This document shows, piece by piece, positions 1 to 5,698 of a stretch of 6,083 nt of DNA. The notes under the pieces were generated by a model. It saw nothing but the letters and a program-made list of their open reading frames with translations, searched no databases and had not been told where the DNA came from. The position numbers and the translations under genes are program-made. The stretch is from an uncultured Eubacteriales bacterium. Its GTDB lineage: Bacteria > Bacillota > Clostridia > Oscillospirales > CAG-272. The number at the start of each line of letters is the position of its first letter. The first letter of the stretch is position 1. The DNA lies in contig URZF01000097.1 of the NCBI GenBank assembly GCA_900552255.1, forward strand, positions 1 to 6,083. Direction: 5' to 3'.

Positions 1-2
1 CG

Positions 3-803
3 GTCCCGCTCGGTCTGCCGACCGGCACTGCCGCGCTCCTGCGCGGCGCCCTGCCCGGCCCCACCGTCGGCCTGCGCGCCGATCTGGACGCCCTGCCGAT
101 CACGGAGCGCACCGGAGTGGAATTTTCCTCCCGCGTTCCCGGCGTCATGCACGCCTGCGGGCATGATATCCATATGGCCGCCCTGCTCGGCGCAGCCCGC
201 CTGCTTGCAGCGCGGCGGGAGCAGCTCGCCGGGAACGTCCTGTTCCTGTTCCAGCCCGCCGAGGAGGCCGCAACGGGCGCCATGCAGGTGCTGGAGCAGG
301 GCCTGTTCCGCCGCGTTCCGATGGCGGGCATGCTGGCGCTGCACGTCTGGCCCGGTCTGGCACAGGGGCAGCTCGGCATCCGGTCCGGCGCGATCCTCTC
401 CGCCGTGGACAGCTTTGAGATCACCGTCACGGGCCGCGGCGGCCACGGCTCCGCACCGGAGCGGGCCTGCAATCCCATCCCCGCGGGCGCTGCGCTGGCT
501 TCGGCCCTCACAACGCTCCGCGCCAACGACCTGCCGCAGGCAGAGCCAGCCGTCACGGCCGTGACGTGCATTCAGGCCGGGACCTGCAACAATGTCATTC
601 CGGACCGCTGTATCCTGCTCGGGACGATCCGCACGTTCTCCGCACGGACGCGGGCACAGGCAAAGGCGCGGCTGGAGGCCCTCACGGCCGGTATCGCGGC
701 CGCGTGGGGCTGCACCGCAGCAGTCGGCTGGACGGACGGAACGCCCGCCCTGTGCAACGATGCCGGGCTTGCAGCGGCAATGGAGCACGCCGCCGTCTCC
801 GTG
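3..803 (+). pseudogene. M20D metallo-amidohydrolase fragment (hippurate/N-acyl-amino-acid hydrolase type), both ends missing
   Basis: This part encodes a zinc-type amidohydrolase of the family that removes acyl groups from N-acyl amino acids (HipO/ILL2-like, peptidase M20D), presumably cytoplasmic. Visible motifs in order are RADLDALPITE (75-107), MHACGHD with the metal-binding Cys and His (codons 156 and 162), QPAEEA with the catalytic/metal Glu pair (codons 261-266), LHVWP with another metal His (codon 342), GGHGSAPE with the lid-domain His (codon 444), and NVIPD followed by GTIRTF in the dimerisation/lid domain. The frame leaves the family pattern after about codon 798. The C-terminal segment with the last metal His and its EDF-like motif is absent, so the product as shown should be inactive. 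The first 100 or so residues of a typical 380-400-residue enzyme are partly off the window. Very high GC sets it apart from everything to its right. The exact acyl substrate cannot be told. Confidence 0.88.
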
Positions 804-1976
804 TGCGGCAAAAGCGGCTGCGGCAAAACGACATTGCTTCTTCAGCTCAAGCCTGCGATTGTTCCGAAAGGCGAGCGTGAAGGCAAAATATATTTAAACG
901 GCACGGAGCTCGACAAAACGGACCTCAGAACGCAGTCCGAAAAAATCGGCTTTGTCATGCAGAATCCCGAGAGCCAAATTGTCACTGACAAGGTGTGGCA
1001 TGAGCTGGCGTTTGGACTTGAAAATCTCGGCATGAAAACTGCGGAAATACGTCTCAGAGTTTCCGAAATGGCTTCCTACTTCGGTATCGACGATTGGTTT
1101 GACAAAAAAACGACAGAGCTTTCCGGCGGTCAGAAACAAATTCTAAATCTTGCCGCCGTCATGGCAATGCATCCTGACATCCTGATTCTTGACGAGCCGA
1201 CATCAAGGCTTGACCCGATTGCGGCCGACAAGACATCGGTGGGAAATACCTACCGTCCCGGAGAAAACATCACGTATGTTCTCTCTATACAAAATCATGG
1301 AAACACTGCTTTGACAGGTGTTACCATAACGGATAATTTGGGTTCTTATACGGTTGGAGGCACCACGGTCACGCCTTTGACGTATGCGAACAGCGCAAGC
1401 CTTTATATCAACGGCGTTTATTCTGCTCCGATCACGGGAACGCCCGGCACGAACGATGTCGTCTTTACGATCGACTCGCTTGCGGCCGGCTCCAATGCGC
1501 TGATCGTTTATAATGCCACGGTAAACGGCTATGCTCCGCTGGCGACAGACTCAACGATCGTCAATACGGCGACCTTTACGGCTACCGGCGTCACCACGCC
1601 GCTGACTGCGACCAATACCATTACCGTAGAGGGCTATGCGGACGTTTCCATTCTCAAAGAAATGAGCCCGGATCCCATTTCCGACGGGGATACGATCACG
1701 TATACCTTTACCATCAACAATTACGGCAACACACCGGCGACCAATGTGGTTCTGACCGACCAGTTCGATCCGGCGCCGTCCCTTATCTCCGTAACCGTCG
1801 GCGGACAGACCGTGCCTTCCTCGGATTACACCTATACGGGCGGACTTCTGACGCTTCCGAGCGGTTCGACCTTTGAGATGACCGTTCCGGCGGCGACGAT
1901 TTCGCAGAATCCGACGACCGGCGTTGTCACCTCGACGCCGGGAACGCTTGTGATCACGGTAACGGGCACTATTTGA
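3..1976 (+). CDS. Composite open frame, left end off the window: M20D amidohydrolase / ECF ABC ATPase / DUF11 mosaic
   Basis: A single frame runs from the left edge (first full codon at 3) to a TGA at 1974-1976. A GTG at 117 could be taken as a start, but the M20D motif RADLDALPITE is encoded upstream of it at 75-107, so the true start lies outside the window. Three unrelated protein pieces follow one another: M20D peptidase to about 803, ABC ATPase core from about 801 to 1235, and DUF11 repeats from about 1227 to the stop. No known family joins these three, and each piece lacks parts its fold needs. Composition also breaks: bases 61-120 are 45/60 G+C, while 1021-1080 are 26/60. The frame is directly visible. 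That it is one real protein is doubtful; a mis-joined assembly or recombined gene remnants is more likely. The three parts are described separately. Confidence 0.6.
   Translation, partial: VPLGLPTGTAALLRGALPGPTVGLRADLDALPITERTGVEFSSRVPGVMHACGHDIHMAALLGAARLLAARREQLAGNVLFLFQPAEEAATGAMQVLEQGLFRRVPMAGMLALHVWPGLAQGQLGIRSGAILSAVDSFEITVTGRGGHGSAPERACNPIPAGAALASALTTLRANDLPQAEPAVTAVTCIQAGTCNNVIPDRCILLGTIRTFSARTRAQAKARLEALTAGIAAAWGCTAAVGWTDGTPALCNDAGLAAAMEHAAVSVCGKSGCGKTTLLLQLKPAIVPKGEREGKIYLNGTELDKTDLRTQSEKIGFVMQNPESQIVTDKVWHELAFGLENLGMKTAEIRLRVSEMASYFGIDDWFDKKTTELSGGQKQILNLAAVMAMHPDILILDEPTSRLDPIAADKTSVGNTYRPGENITYVLSIQNHGNTALTGVTITDNLGSYTVGGTTVTPLTYANSASLYINGVYSAPITGTPGTNDVVFTIDSLAAGSNALIVYNATVNGYAPLATDSTIVNTATFTATGVTTPLTATNTITVEGYADVSILKEMSPDPISDGDTITYTFTINNYGNTPATNVVLTDQFDPAPSLISVTVGGQTVPSSDYTYTGGLLTLPSGSTFEMTVPAATISQNPTTGVVTSTPGTLVITVTGTI
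801..1235 (+). pseudogene. ECF-type ABC transporter ATPase core fragment (EcfA-like), both ends missing
   Basis: This part encodes the nucleotide-binding core of an ABC ATPase of the energy-coupling factor class, which powers uptake of vitamins and metals together with an EcfT subunit and substrate-binding S components. Walker A (GKSGCGKT) lies at 807-830, the Q-loop Gln in VMQNPESQ at codon 960, the LSGGQ signature at 1119-1133, Walker B with the catalytic Glu (ILILDEPT) at 1182-1202, and the D-loop Asp at 1212-1214. The pattern QNPESQIVTDKVWHELAFGL is typical of clostridial EcfA proteins, some of which carry two ATPase domains. The usual strand and A-loop before Walker A, and everything after the D-loop including the switch His, are missing, so this is about 145 residues of an expected 220-280 per domain. 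Composition is close to that of thiT and unlike the M20 part. It cannot be tied to the nearby ThiT on this evidence. Confidence 0.88.
1227..1976 (+). pseudogene. DUF11 two-repeat protein, 5' end replaced
   Basis: The last part of the frame encodes about 249 residues with two DUF11 beta-sandwich repeats, a fold usual in secreted or surface proteins of Bacillota. Repeat 1 begins near the KTSVGNTYRPGENITY motif and has NHGNTALTGVTITDNLG. Repeat 2 begins near ADVSILKEM and has GDTITYTFTINNYGN and NVVLTDQF. The end, VITVTGTI followed by a stop, is how a common clostridial family of roughly 270-300-residue DUF11 proteins finishes, so the C-terminus looks natural. About 35-40 N-terminal residues usual in that family are absent and replaced by the ABC fragment. 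No signal peptide, LPXTG motif or membrane anchor is visible in what remains. The function of the family is not established; a structural or surface role is inference. A terminator-like hairpin lies about 55 nt downstream. Confidence 0.8.
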
Positions 1977-2030
1977 CACGGAATCAAAAAGGAAAGGATC
2001 GTAACAATATTTTTCCTGAATGCGGCTGTA

Positions 2031-2078
2031 CCGAAAACGCGGTGCGGCCGCATTTCCGTTTTCGGCGCTTCCTTTTTT
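2031..2078 (+). terminator. Probable intrinsic terminator after the DUF11 frame
   Basis: The arms CCGAAAACG (2031-2039) and CGTTTTCGG (2057-2065) pair perfectly around a GC-rich centre that includes the palindrome TGCGGCCGCA (2043-2052). A run of six T follows at 2073-2078 after a short gap. An outer match (AAAAAGGAA near 1985-1993 with TTCCTTTTT at 2069-2077) and an alternative 8-bp pairing (AATGCGGC 2019-2026 with GCCGCATT 2047-2054) make the whole 1985-2078 stretch strongly self-complementary. The seven bases between the main stem and the T-run weaken the call. Confidence 0.6.
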
Positions 2079-2119
2079 GACCGATTTCCCTTTCTTCCGA
2101 TAATATTGTCGTTTATCTC

Positions 2120-2148
2120 TTGACAAAATTCCGTAACTTTGCTAGTAT
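2120..2148 (+). promoter_or_regulatory. Sigma-A promoter of the thiT-thiN operon
   Basis: A perfect -35 TTGACA (2120-2125) is followed after 17 bp by the -10 TAGTAT (2143-2148, four of six consensus bases). A TGC directly before the -10 makes it an extended -10 element. Transcription would start near 2155, about ten bases before the first strand of the TPP riboswitch, which is the spacing expected for a leader RNA. Confidence 0.8.
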
Positions 2149-2163
2149 CAACAAAGCCTCATA

Positions 2164-2263
2164 AAATAATCGGGGGTGCTGAATGTGATTCGGCTGAGAG
2201 GAAGATGTTATCCGAAAACCCTTCTAACCTGATATGGATAATACCGGCGCAGGAAGATTATGG
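2164..2263 (+). promoter_or_regulatory. TPP riboswitch (THI element) upstream of thiT
   Basis: This RNA binds thiamine pyrophosphate and controls thiamine uptake and salvage genes. Helix P1 is visible as ATAATC (2166-2171) pairing with GATTAT (2256-2261). P2 is formed by GGGT (2174-2177) with ACCC (2218-2221). A small P3 hairpin has arms CTGAAT (2179-2184) and ATTCGG (2188-2193) and is followed by the invariant CTGAGA (2194-2199) of the pyrimidine-binding side. The pyrophosphate-binding side shows CCTGAT (2228-2233) and GGATAATACC (2236-2245), ending with CAGGAAG. All hallmark segments occur in the right order and spacing. It lies between a promoter and a terminator hairpin, directly ahead of thiT, so the expected action is TPP-induced premature termination. 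Confidence 0.97.
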
Positions 2264-2283
2264 ACGCAACACTCCGAGAAATG

Positions 2284-2319
2284 ATTGCCGTATTATTTTC
2301 ATGCGGCAATTTTATTTTT
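2284..2319 (+). terminator. Riboswitch-controlled attenuator hairpin before thiT
   Basis: ATTGCCGTAT (2284-2293) pairs with ATGCGGCAAT (2301-2310) as a 10-bp stem with one G-U pair and a 7-nt loop, followed by the T-rich run 2311-2319. It sits after the TPP aptamer and directly before the AGGAGG of thiT, so it is the expression platform. A competing structure is visible: ATAATACCGGC (2238-2248), part of the aptamer's 3' half, can pair with GCCGTATTAT (2287-2296) over 10 bp with one bulged C. When TPP locks the aptamer, the terminator forms; without TPP the antiterminator can form and thiT-thiN is transcribed. The pairings are seen; the switch direction is inferred from known TPP riboswitches. 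Confidence 0.9.
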
Positions 2320-2333
2320 AGGAGGTTTTTCAA

Positions 2334-3149
2334 ATGAAAAACAAAACCGTAAGGGCTCTTGTGGAAAGCGCCGTCATGATTGCGCTCGCCACTGTTTTGA
2401 GCATGATCAAAATTGTCAGTCTTCCGGCGGGAGGCTCGATTACCATCGCTTCGATGCTGCCGATTGCTATCATCGCTTACCGTCACGGTCTCGGCTGGGG
2501 ACTCGGTGCAGGTCTTGTTCACGGCGTTATTCAACAGCTGCTCGGACTCAATACTCTTTCTTATGTTACAGGCTGGCAAAGCGTTCTCGCCGTTATTCTG
2601 CTCGATTACATCGTAGCGTTTGCCGTTGTCGGCTTGGCCGGCGTTTTCCGCAAGGCTGTCAAAAACCAGGCGACCGCGCTTACGCTTGGCTGTGTGCTTG
2701 TCAGCGTGCTCCGTTATATCTGTCATGTCATTTCGGGCGCCACGGTTTGGGTGGGACTTTCGATCCCGACGCAGGCGGCGCTCGGCTATTCCTTTATCTA
2801 TAACGCTACTTACATGCTCCCGGAGACCATTATTCTCGTCGTTGCCGCGCTTTACGTCGGTTCCACCGTCGATTTCCGCGCCGAAGCGCCTACGAGAATG
2901 CGCAGAGAAGCGGAGGCGCGAAATACCGTTTGGCTTGCTCCTGCGGCGGGACTTGTCGTCACGGCGGCTGTGATCTATGATATCGCTGCGGTCTTTGCCC
3001 ATTTGCAGGATGGCGAGAGCGGTGAGTTTGCCATCACGCAGATTACTGAAGTGAACTGGCTGTCCGTCGTTATTGTGACGGCAGTCGCCGCTTTGATTGC
3101 GGCGGTTCTGCTCGCCGTGCGTTCCGCACTGAAACGCAAAGACGCTTGA
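2334..3149 (+). CDS. thiT: Energy-coupled thiamine transporter S component ThiT
   Basis: ThiT is the membrane substrate-binding subunit of an ECF transporter. It captures thiamine and needs EcfA, EcfA' and EcfT, usually encoded elsewhere, to import it. The 271-residue product has about six hydrophobic helices in residues 1-178, with family patterns ITIASMLPIAIIAYRHG, LLDYIVAF and YNATYMLPE. His131, Trp139, Tyr152 and Asn157 match the spacing of the thiamine-contacting His, Trp, Tyr and Asn known from Lactococcus ThiT, and Asp91-Tyr92 falls where that protein has Glu-Tyr. A charged linker (about 180-198) and two further hydrophobic stretches (about 199-222 and 243-263) lengthen it beyond the usual 180-200 residues. 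The start is fixed by AGGAGG at 2320-2325, 8 nt upstream. It is the first gene after the TPP riboswitch and is followed 25 nt later by thiN. Confidence 0.94.
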   Translation: MKNKTVRALVESAVMIALATVLSMIKIVSLPAGGSITIASMLPIAIIAYRHGLGWGLGAGLVHGVIQQLLGLNTLSYVTGWQSVLAVILLDYIVAFAVVGLAGVFRKAVKNQATALTLGCVLVSVLRYICHVISGATVWVGLSIPTQAALGYSFIYNATYMLPETIILVVAALYVGSTVDFRAEAPTRMRREAEARNTVWLAPAAGLVVTAAVIYDIAAVFAHLQDGESGEFAITQITEVNWLSVVIVTAVAALIAAVLLAVRSALKRKDA

Positions 3150-3174
3150 TTTATTTTAGAAAATGGAGGCTGTG

Positions 3175-3798
3175 ATGAGATGTCTGGTTATTACCCCATA
3201 TATGGAAGGCTCTCTTTCCGCGTGTCTGCCGCATGACGGCGCGCAGCTTGTCATCTGTGCCGATACCGCATACAGACAGGCCTTGGAAGCGGGTATCACG
3301 CCGGACGTCGTCATCGGCGATTTTGACCACGGGGACGGACAGCCTGCAAAATCCGGAAAAGTCATTCGTGTGCCGAGTGAAAAGGACGATACCGACACGA
3401 TGCTCTGCATCAAATATGCGACCAAGGCGGGAGCCGGAGAAATCGTCATCGCGGGCGGGATCGGCGGCAGGCTCGATCATACGATCGCCAATATCCAGTC
3501 GTTGGCCTATGCCGCGTCGCGCGGGGTTTCCGCCGTTCTCACGGATGGGAGGAACGAGGCGAGAATCCTTTCGGGACGTGCGAAATTCCCCAAAAAGCCC
3601 GGTTTCTATTTTTCCGTTTTCGCATATGGGGGACCCTGTCGGGGCGTTTCGGAATCCGGCGTCAAATATCCGCTTCGGAATGTCGAGCTGAGCTCGGATT
3701 TTCCGCTCGGCGTCAGCAATGAAATCACGGAGGATTTTGCAGACATCGAGGTGAAAGAGGGCCGGCTTCTCATCATCCAGTCGAAAAAGGAAGTTTGA
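3175..3798 (+). CDS. thiN: Thiamine pyrophosphokinase ThiN
   Basis: This cytoplasmic enzyme transfers pyrophosphate from ATP to thiamine, giving TPP. With ThiT it makes a two-gene uptake-and-activation operon. The N-terminal catalytic domain shows CADTAYRQAL (residues 28-37), TPDVVIGDFD (42-51) with the metal-binding acidic residues, EKDDTDTM (69-76) and GGIGGRLDHTIANI (94-107). A C-terminal beta domain for thiamine binding includes the stretch around SGVKYPLRNVELSS. At 207 residues it has normal TPK length. I place the start at ATG 3175 because GGAGG (3165-3169) lies 5 nt ahead of it. An in-frame ATG at 3163, which would add MEAV, has no ribosome site in front of it. No promoter is visible between thiT and thiN, so it should be co-transcribed and share the TPP control. 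It ends before a terminator shared with convergent fhs. Confidence 0.95.
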   Translation: MRCLVITPYMEGSLSACLPHDGAQLVICADTAYRQALEAGITPDVVIGDFDHGDGQPAKSGKVIRVPSEKDDTDTMLCIKYATKAGAGEIVIAGGIGGRLDHTIANIQSLAYAASRGVSAVLTDGRNEARILSGRAKFPKKPGFYFSVFAYGGPCRGVSESGVKYPLRNVELSSDFPLGVSNEITEDFADIEVKEGRLLIIQSKKEV

Positions 3799-3835
3799 AT
3801 CCAAACCGAATTAGGGTTTCAGATACTCAGTCATA

Positions 3836-3869
3836 TAAAAACACCCGCAGACATGCGGGTGTTTTTTTC
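3836..3869. terminator. Bidirectional intrinsic terminator between thiN and fhs
   Basis: ACACCCGCA (3841-3849) pairs perfectly with TGCGGGTGT (3854-3862) around a GACA loop. An A-run lies immediately before the stem (from 3837) and a T-run immediately after it (to 3868), so a U-tailed hairpin forms from either strand. It lies 38 bp past the thiN stop and 7 bp past the fhs stop, which suits two convergent units. Confidence 0.95.
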
Positions 3870-3875
3870 TGTTTT

Positions 3876-5543
3876 TCAGAAAAGTCCGGTGATCCGTCCG
3901 TTTGCATCGACGTCGATGCGTTCCGCCGCCGGGGACTTCGGAAGTCCCGGCATCGTCATGATATCTCCGGTGAGCACGACGATGAAGCCTGCGCCGGCGG
4001 AAACCTTTACATTTTTGACCGTGACGGTGAAGCCTTCGGGCGCACCGAGCAGCTTCGGATCGTCGGAGAAGCTGTACTGCGTTTTGGCTATACAAACCGG
4101 CAGACCTCCGAAGCCGAGCTCGGTCAGCGTGTCGATCTGCTTTTTGGCGGCGGGCAGAATGGACACGCCTGCGCCCCGGTATACGCGCGTCACGATCTTT
4201 TCGATTTTATTCTCGATGGTATCGTCCGCATCGTAGCTGAAGGAAAAATTGTTCGGAAGCTCGCAGAGCCGCACGACTTCGCGTGCGAGCGCCTCCCCGC
4301 CGGTACCGCCGTCCGCCCAAACGGTGGACAGGACGACGTTTACGCCGAGCGCGCGGCATTTGTCGATGACAAGAGCTACCTCCGCGTCCGTGTCCGTCGG
4401 GAAGCGGTTGACCGCGACGACGGAGGGCAGCTTATAGACGTCGCGGATATTGGAAACGTGGCGAAGAAGATTCGGGATCCCCTTTTCAAGCGCTTCAAGG
4501 TTTTCCGTGCCCAGCTCGGTTTTGGAAAGTCCGCCGTGCATTTTCAGCGCGCGGATCGTCGCGACGACGACTGCCGCCGAGGGATGCAGACCGGCGACGC
4601 GGCATTTGATATCGAGGAACTTCTCGGCGCCGAGGTCCGCGCCGAAGCCTGCTTCCGTTACGGCGTATTCCCCAAGCTTCAGCGCCATGCGTGTGGCGAG
4701 AACGGAATTGCATCCGTGCGCGATGTTGGCAAACGGGCCTCCGTGAACGATCGCGGGCGTCCCTTCCAGCGTTTGGACGAGATTGGGAGAGAGCGCGTCG
4801 CGAAGCAGCGCCGTCATGGCGCCCTCCGCCTTCAGATCGCCGGCGGTGACGGGCTTTTCATCATAAGTATAGCCGACGATGATTCGGGCAAGGCGCGCCT
4901 TCAGGTCGGAAATCGAGCTTGCAAGGCAGAGCACCGCCATGATTTCGGACGCCACCGTGATATCGTAGCCATCCTCGCGCGGCACGCCGTTGACGCGCCC
5001 GCCGAGTCCGTCCACGATATTTCGCAGCTGTCTGTCGTTCATATCGACGCAGCGGCGCCAAGTGATTCTGCGCGGATCGATCCCAAGCGCGTTGCCCTGA
5101 TAAATATGATTGTCAAGCATGGCAGCCAGCAGATTGTTCGCCGCGCCGATGGCGTGAAAATCGCCGGTGAAATGCAGATTGATGTCCTCCATCGGCACGA
5201 CCTGCGCATATCCGCCGCCGGCGGCGCCGCCCTTGACGCCGAAAACGGGACCGAGCGAGGGCTCGCGGAGCGCTACGACGGATTTTTTCCCGATTTTCCG
5301 AAGTCCGTCGGCAAGACCGATGGTCGTCGTCGTTTTGCCTTCTCCTGCCGGCGTCGGTGTGATCGCCGTGACGAGGATCAGCTTGCCGTCGGGATTTTTG
5401 GCTTCATTCAAAAGGGAAAGCCCGATTTTTGCCTTGTATTTTCCGTACTGCTCTACATATTTTGCGTCTACGCCGGCTTTTTCGGCGATTTCCGTGATTG
5501 GAGCAAGAGGCGTTTGCTGTGCGATCTCGATATCTGTTTTCAT
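3876..5543 (-). CDS. fhs: Formate-tetrahydrofolate ligase (10-formyl-THF synthetase)
   Basis: The enzyme joins formate to tetrahydrofolate using ATP, giving 10-formyl-THF for purine synthesis, for formyl-Met-tRNA and, in acetogens, for the Wood-Ljungdahl methyl branch. It is a cytoplasmic tetramer in known members. The 555-residue length is exactly typical. Motifs are the P-loop [10 protein letters not shown] (54-63), REPSLGP (83-89), [13 protein letters not shown] (92-104), [13 protein letters not shown] (258-270), [13 protein letters not shown] (287-299) and [12 protein letters not shown] (317-328), covering both classical family signatures. The frame is open 35 codons further upstream, but that stretch is riboswitch and terminator. 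The start at 5543 is chosen because AAAGGA (5551-5556) lies 7 nt ahead and the protein then begins in the family's usual way (MKTDIEIAQ). It is controlled by a ZTP riboswitch and ends at a shared terminator. No other folate gene is beside it, so an acetogenic role cannot be claimed. Confidence 0.98.
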   Translation of the reverse strand: MKTDIEIAQQTPLAPITEIAEKAGVDAKYVEQYGKYKAKIGLSLLNEAKNPDGKLILVTAITPTPAGEGKTTTTIGLADGLRKIGKKSVVALREPSLGPVFGVKGGAAGGGYAQVVPMEDINLHFTGDFHAIGAANNLLAAMLDNHIYQGNALGIDPRRITWRRCVDMNDRQLRNIVDGLGGRVNGVPREDGYDITVASEIMAVLCLASSISDLKARLARIIVGYTYDEKPVTAGDLKAEGAMTALLRDALSPNLVQTLEGTPAIVHGGPFANIAHGCNSVLATRMALKLGEYAVTEAGFGADLGAEKFLDIKCRVAGLHPSAAVVVATIRALKMHGGLSKTELGTENLEALEKGIPNLLRHVSNIRDVYKLPSVVAVNRFPTDTDAEVALVIDKCRALGVNVVLSTVWADGGTGGEALAREVVRLCELPNNFSFSYDADDTIENKIEKIVTRVYRGAGVSILPAAKKQIDTLTELGFGGLPVCIAKTQYSFSDDPKLLGAPEGFTVTVKNVKVSAGAGFIVVLTGDIMTMPGLPKSPAAERIDVDANGRITGLF

Positions 5544-5574
5544 TCCGTGTTCCTTTCTGAAATAAAAAATTGTG

Positions 5575-5616
5575 GTAAAACAAAGGGCAGTCTTATCTTT
5601 TCGGATAAGACTGCCC
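5575..5616 (-). terminator. Riboswitch-controlled attenuator hairpin in the fhs leader
   Basis: On the minus strand GGGCAGTCTTATC (5616 to 5604) pairs perfectly over 13 bp with GATAAGACTGCCC (5597 to 5585) around a 6-nt loop, and TTTGTTTT follows (5584 to 5577). This is a strong intrinsic terminator placed inside the 5' leader, about 30 nt before the fhs ribosome site. Its first arm uses the GGGC that ends the ZTP aptamer, so the terminator and the closed aptamer compete for the same bases. Confidence 0.93.
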
Positions 5617-5688
5617 AGACGGTCGGCTGCTATTGCCTTTTGCTTCACTGCGGTTGGTTCCGCTTTCCGTCGGTCACAAAAGGCCCTC
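5612..5688 (-). promoter_or_regulatory. ZTP/ZMP riboswitch (pfl motif) upstream of fhs
   Basis: This RNA class senses ZMP/ZTP, purine intermediates that build up when 10-formyl-THF runs short, and fhs is one of its known targets. Reading the minus strand, P1 is GCCTTTT (5684 to 5678) with AAAAGGC (5641 to 5635). The conserved GTGAC follows P1. P2 is GCGG (5663 to 5660) with CCGC (5653 to 5650), followed by AGTGAAGC. The 3' domain is GCCGACCGTCTGGGC (5627 to 5613), close to the familiar CCGACCGCCTGGGC. The pseudoknot pairs GACGG (5671 to 5667) with CCGTC (5622 to 5618). Compared with the usual GGCGG/CCGCC, both sides changed together, which supports the fold. Because the terminator arm shares the final GGGC, ligand binding should prevent termination and turn fhs on. 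Recognition is from memory of the consensus; a covariance-model search would settle it. Confidence 0.9.
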
Positions 5689-5698
5689 TTCTGTTGTT

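Noticed and set aside
3..1976. A novel three-domain toxin, defence or transport system made of hydrolase, ATPase and surface domains
   Set aside because: Each domain is truncated inside its fold and lacks residues needed for activity, and composition breaks near the first junction. A chimera explains this more simply.
2043..2052. The palindrome TGCGGCCGCA as a cloning scar or regulator site
   Set aside because: It sits in the centre of the terminator-like hairpin, which accounts for its symmetry, and no vector-like sequence flanks it.
1551..2126. A 191-codon minus-strand frame opposite the DUF11 segment
   Set aside because: It is Arg- and Gly-rich with no family resemblance and runs through the terminator hairpin; the + strand shows clear DUF11 repeats.
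2139..2321. A 60-codon + strand frame ahead of thiT that could be a leader peptide
   Set aside because: It has no ribosome site and its span coincides with the TPP aptamer and its terminator, which explain the sequence better.
2208..3002. A 264-codon minus-strand frame opposite thiT
   Set aside because: It is a low-complexity, Arg/Asp-rich antisense shadow that overlaps the TPP riboswitch and has no recognisable domain.
3151..3804. A 217-codon minus-strand frame opposite thiN
   Set aside because: It is antisense to a complete thiamine pyrophosphokinase and has no recognisable motif of its own.
5544..5648. A 35-residue N-terminal extension of fhs
   Set aside because: These codons come from the leader RNA: the attenuator hairpin and part of the ZTP aptamer. 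The ATG at 5543 has a proper ribosome site and gives the normal family N-terminus.
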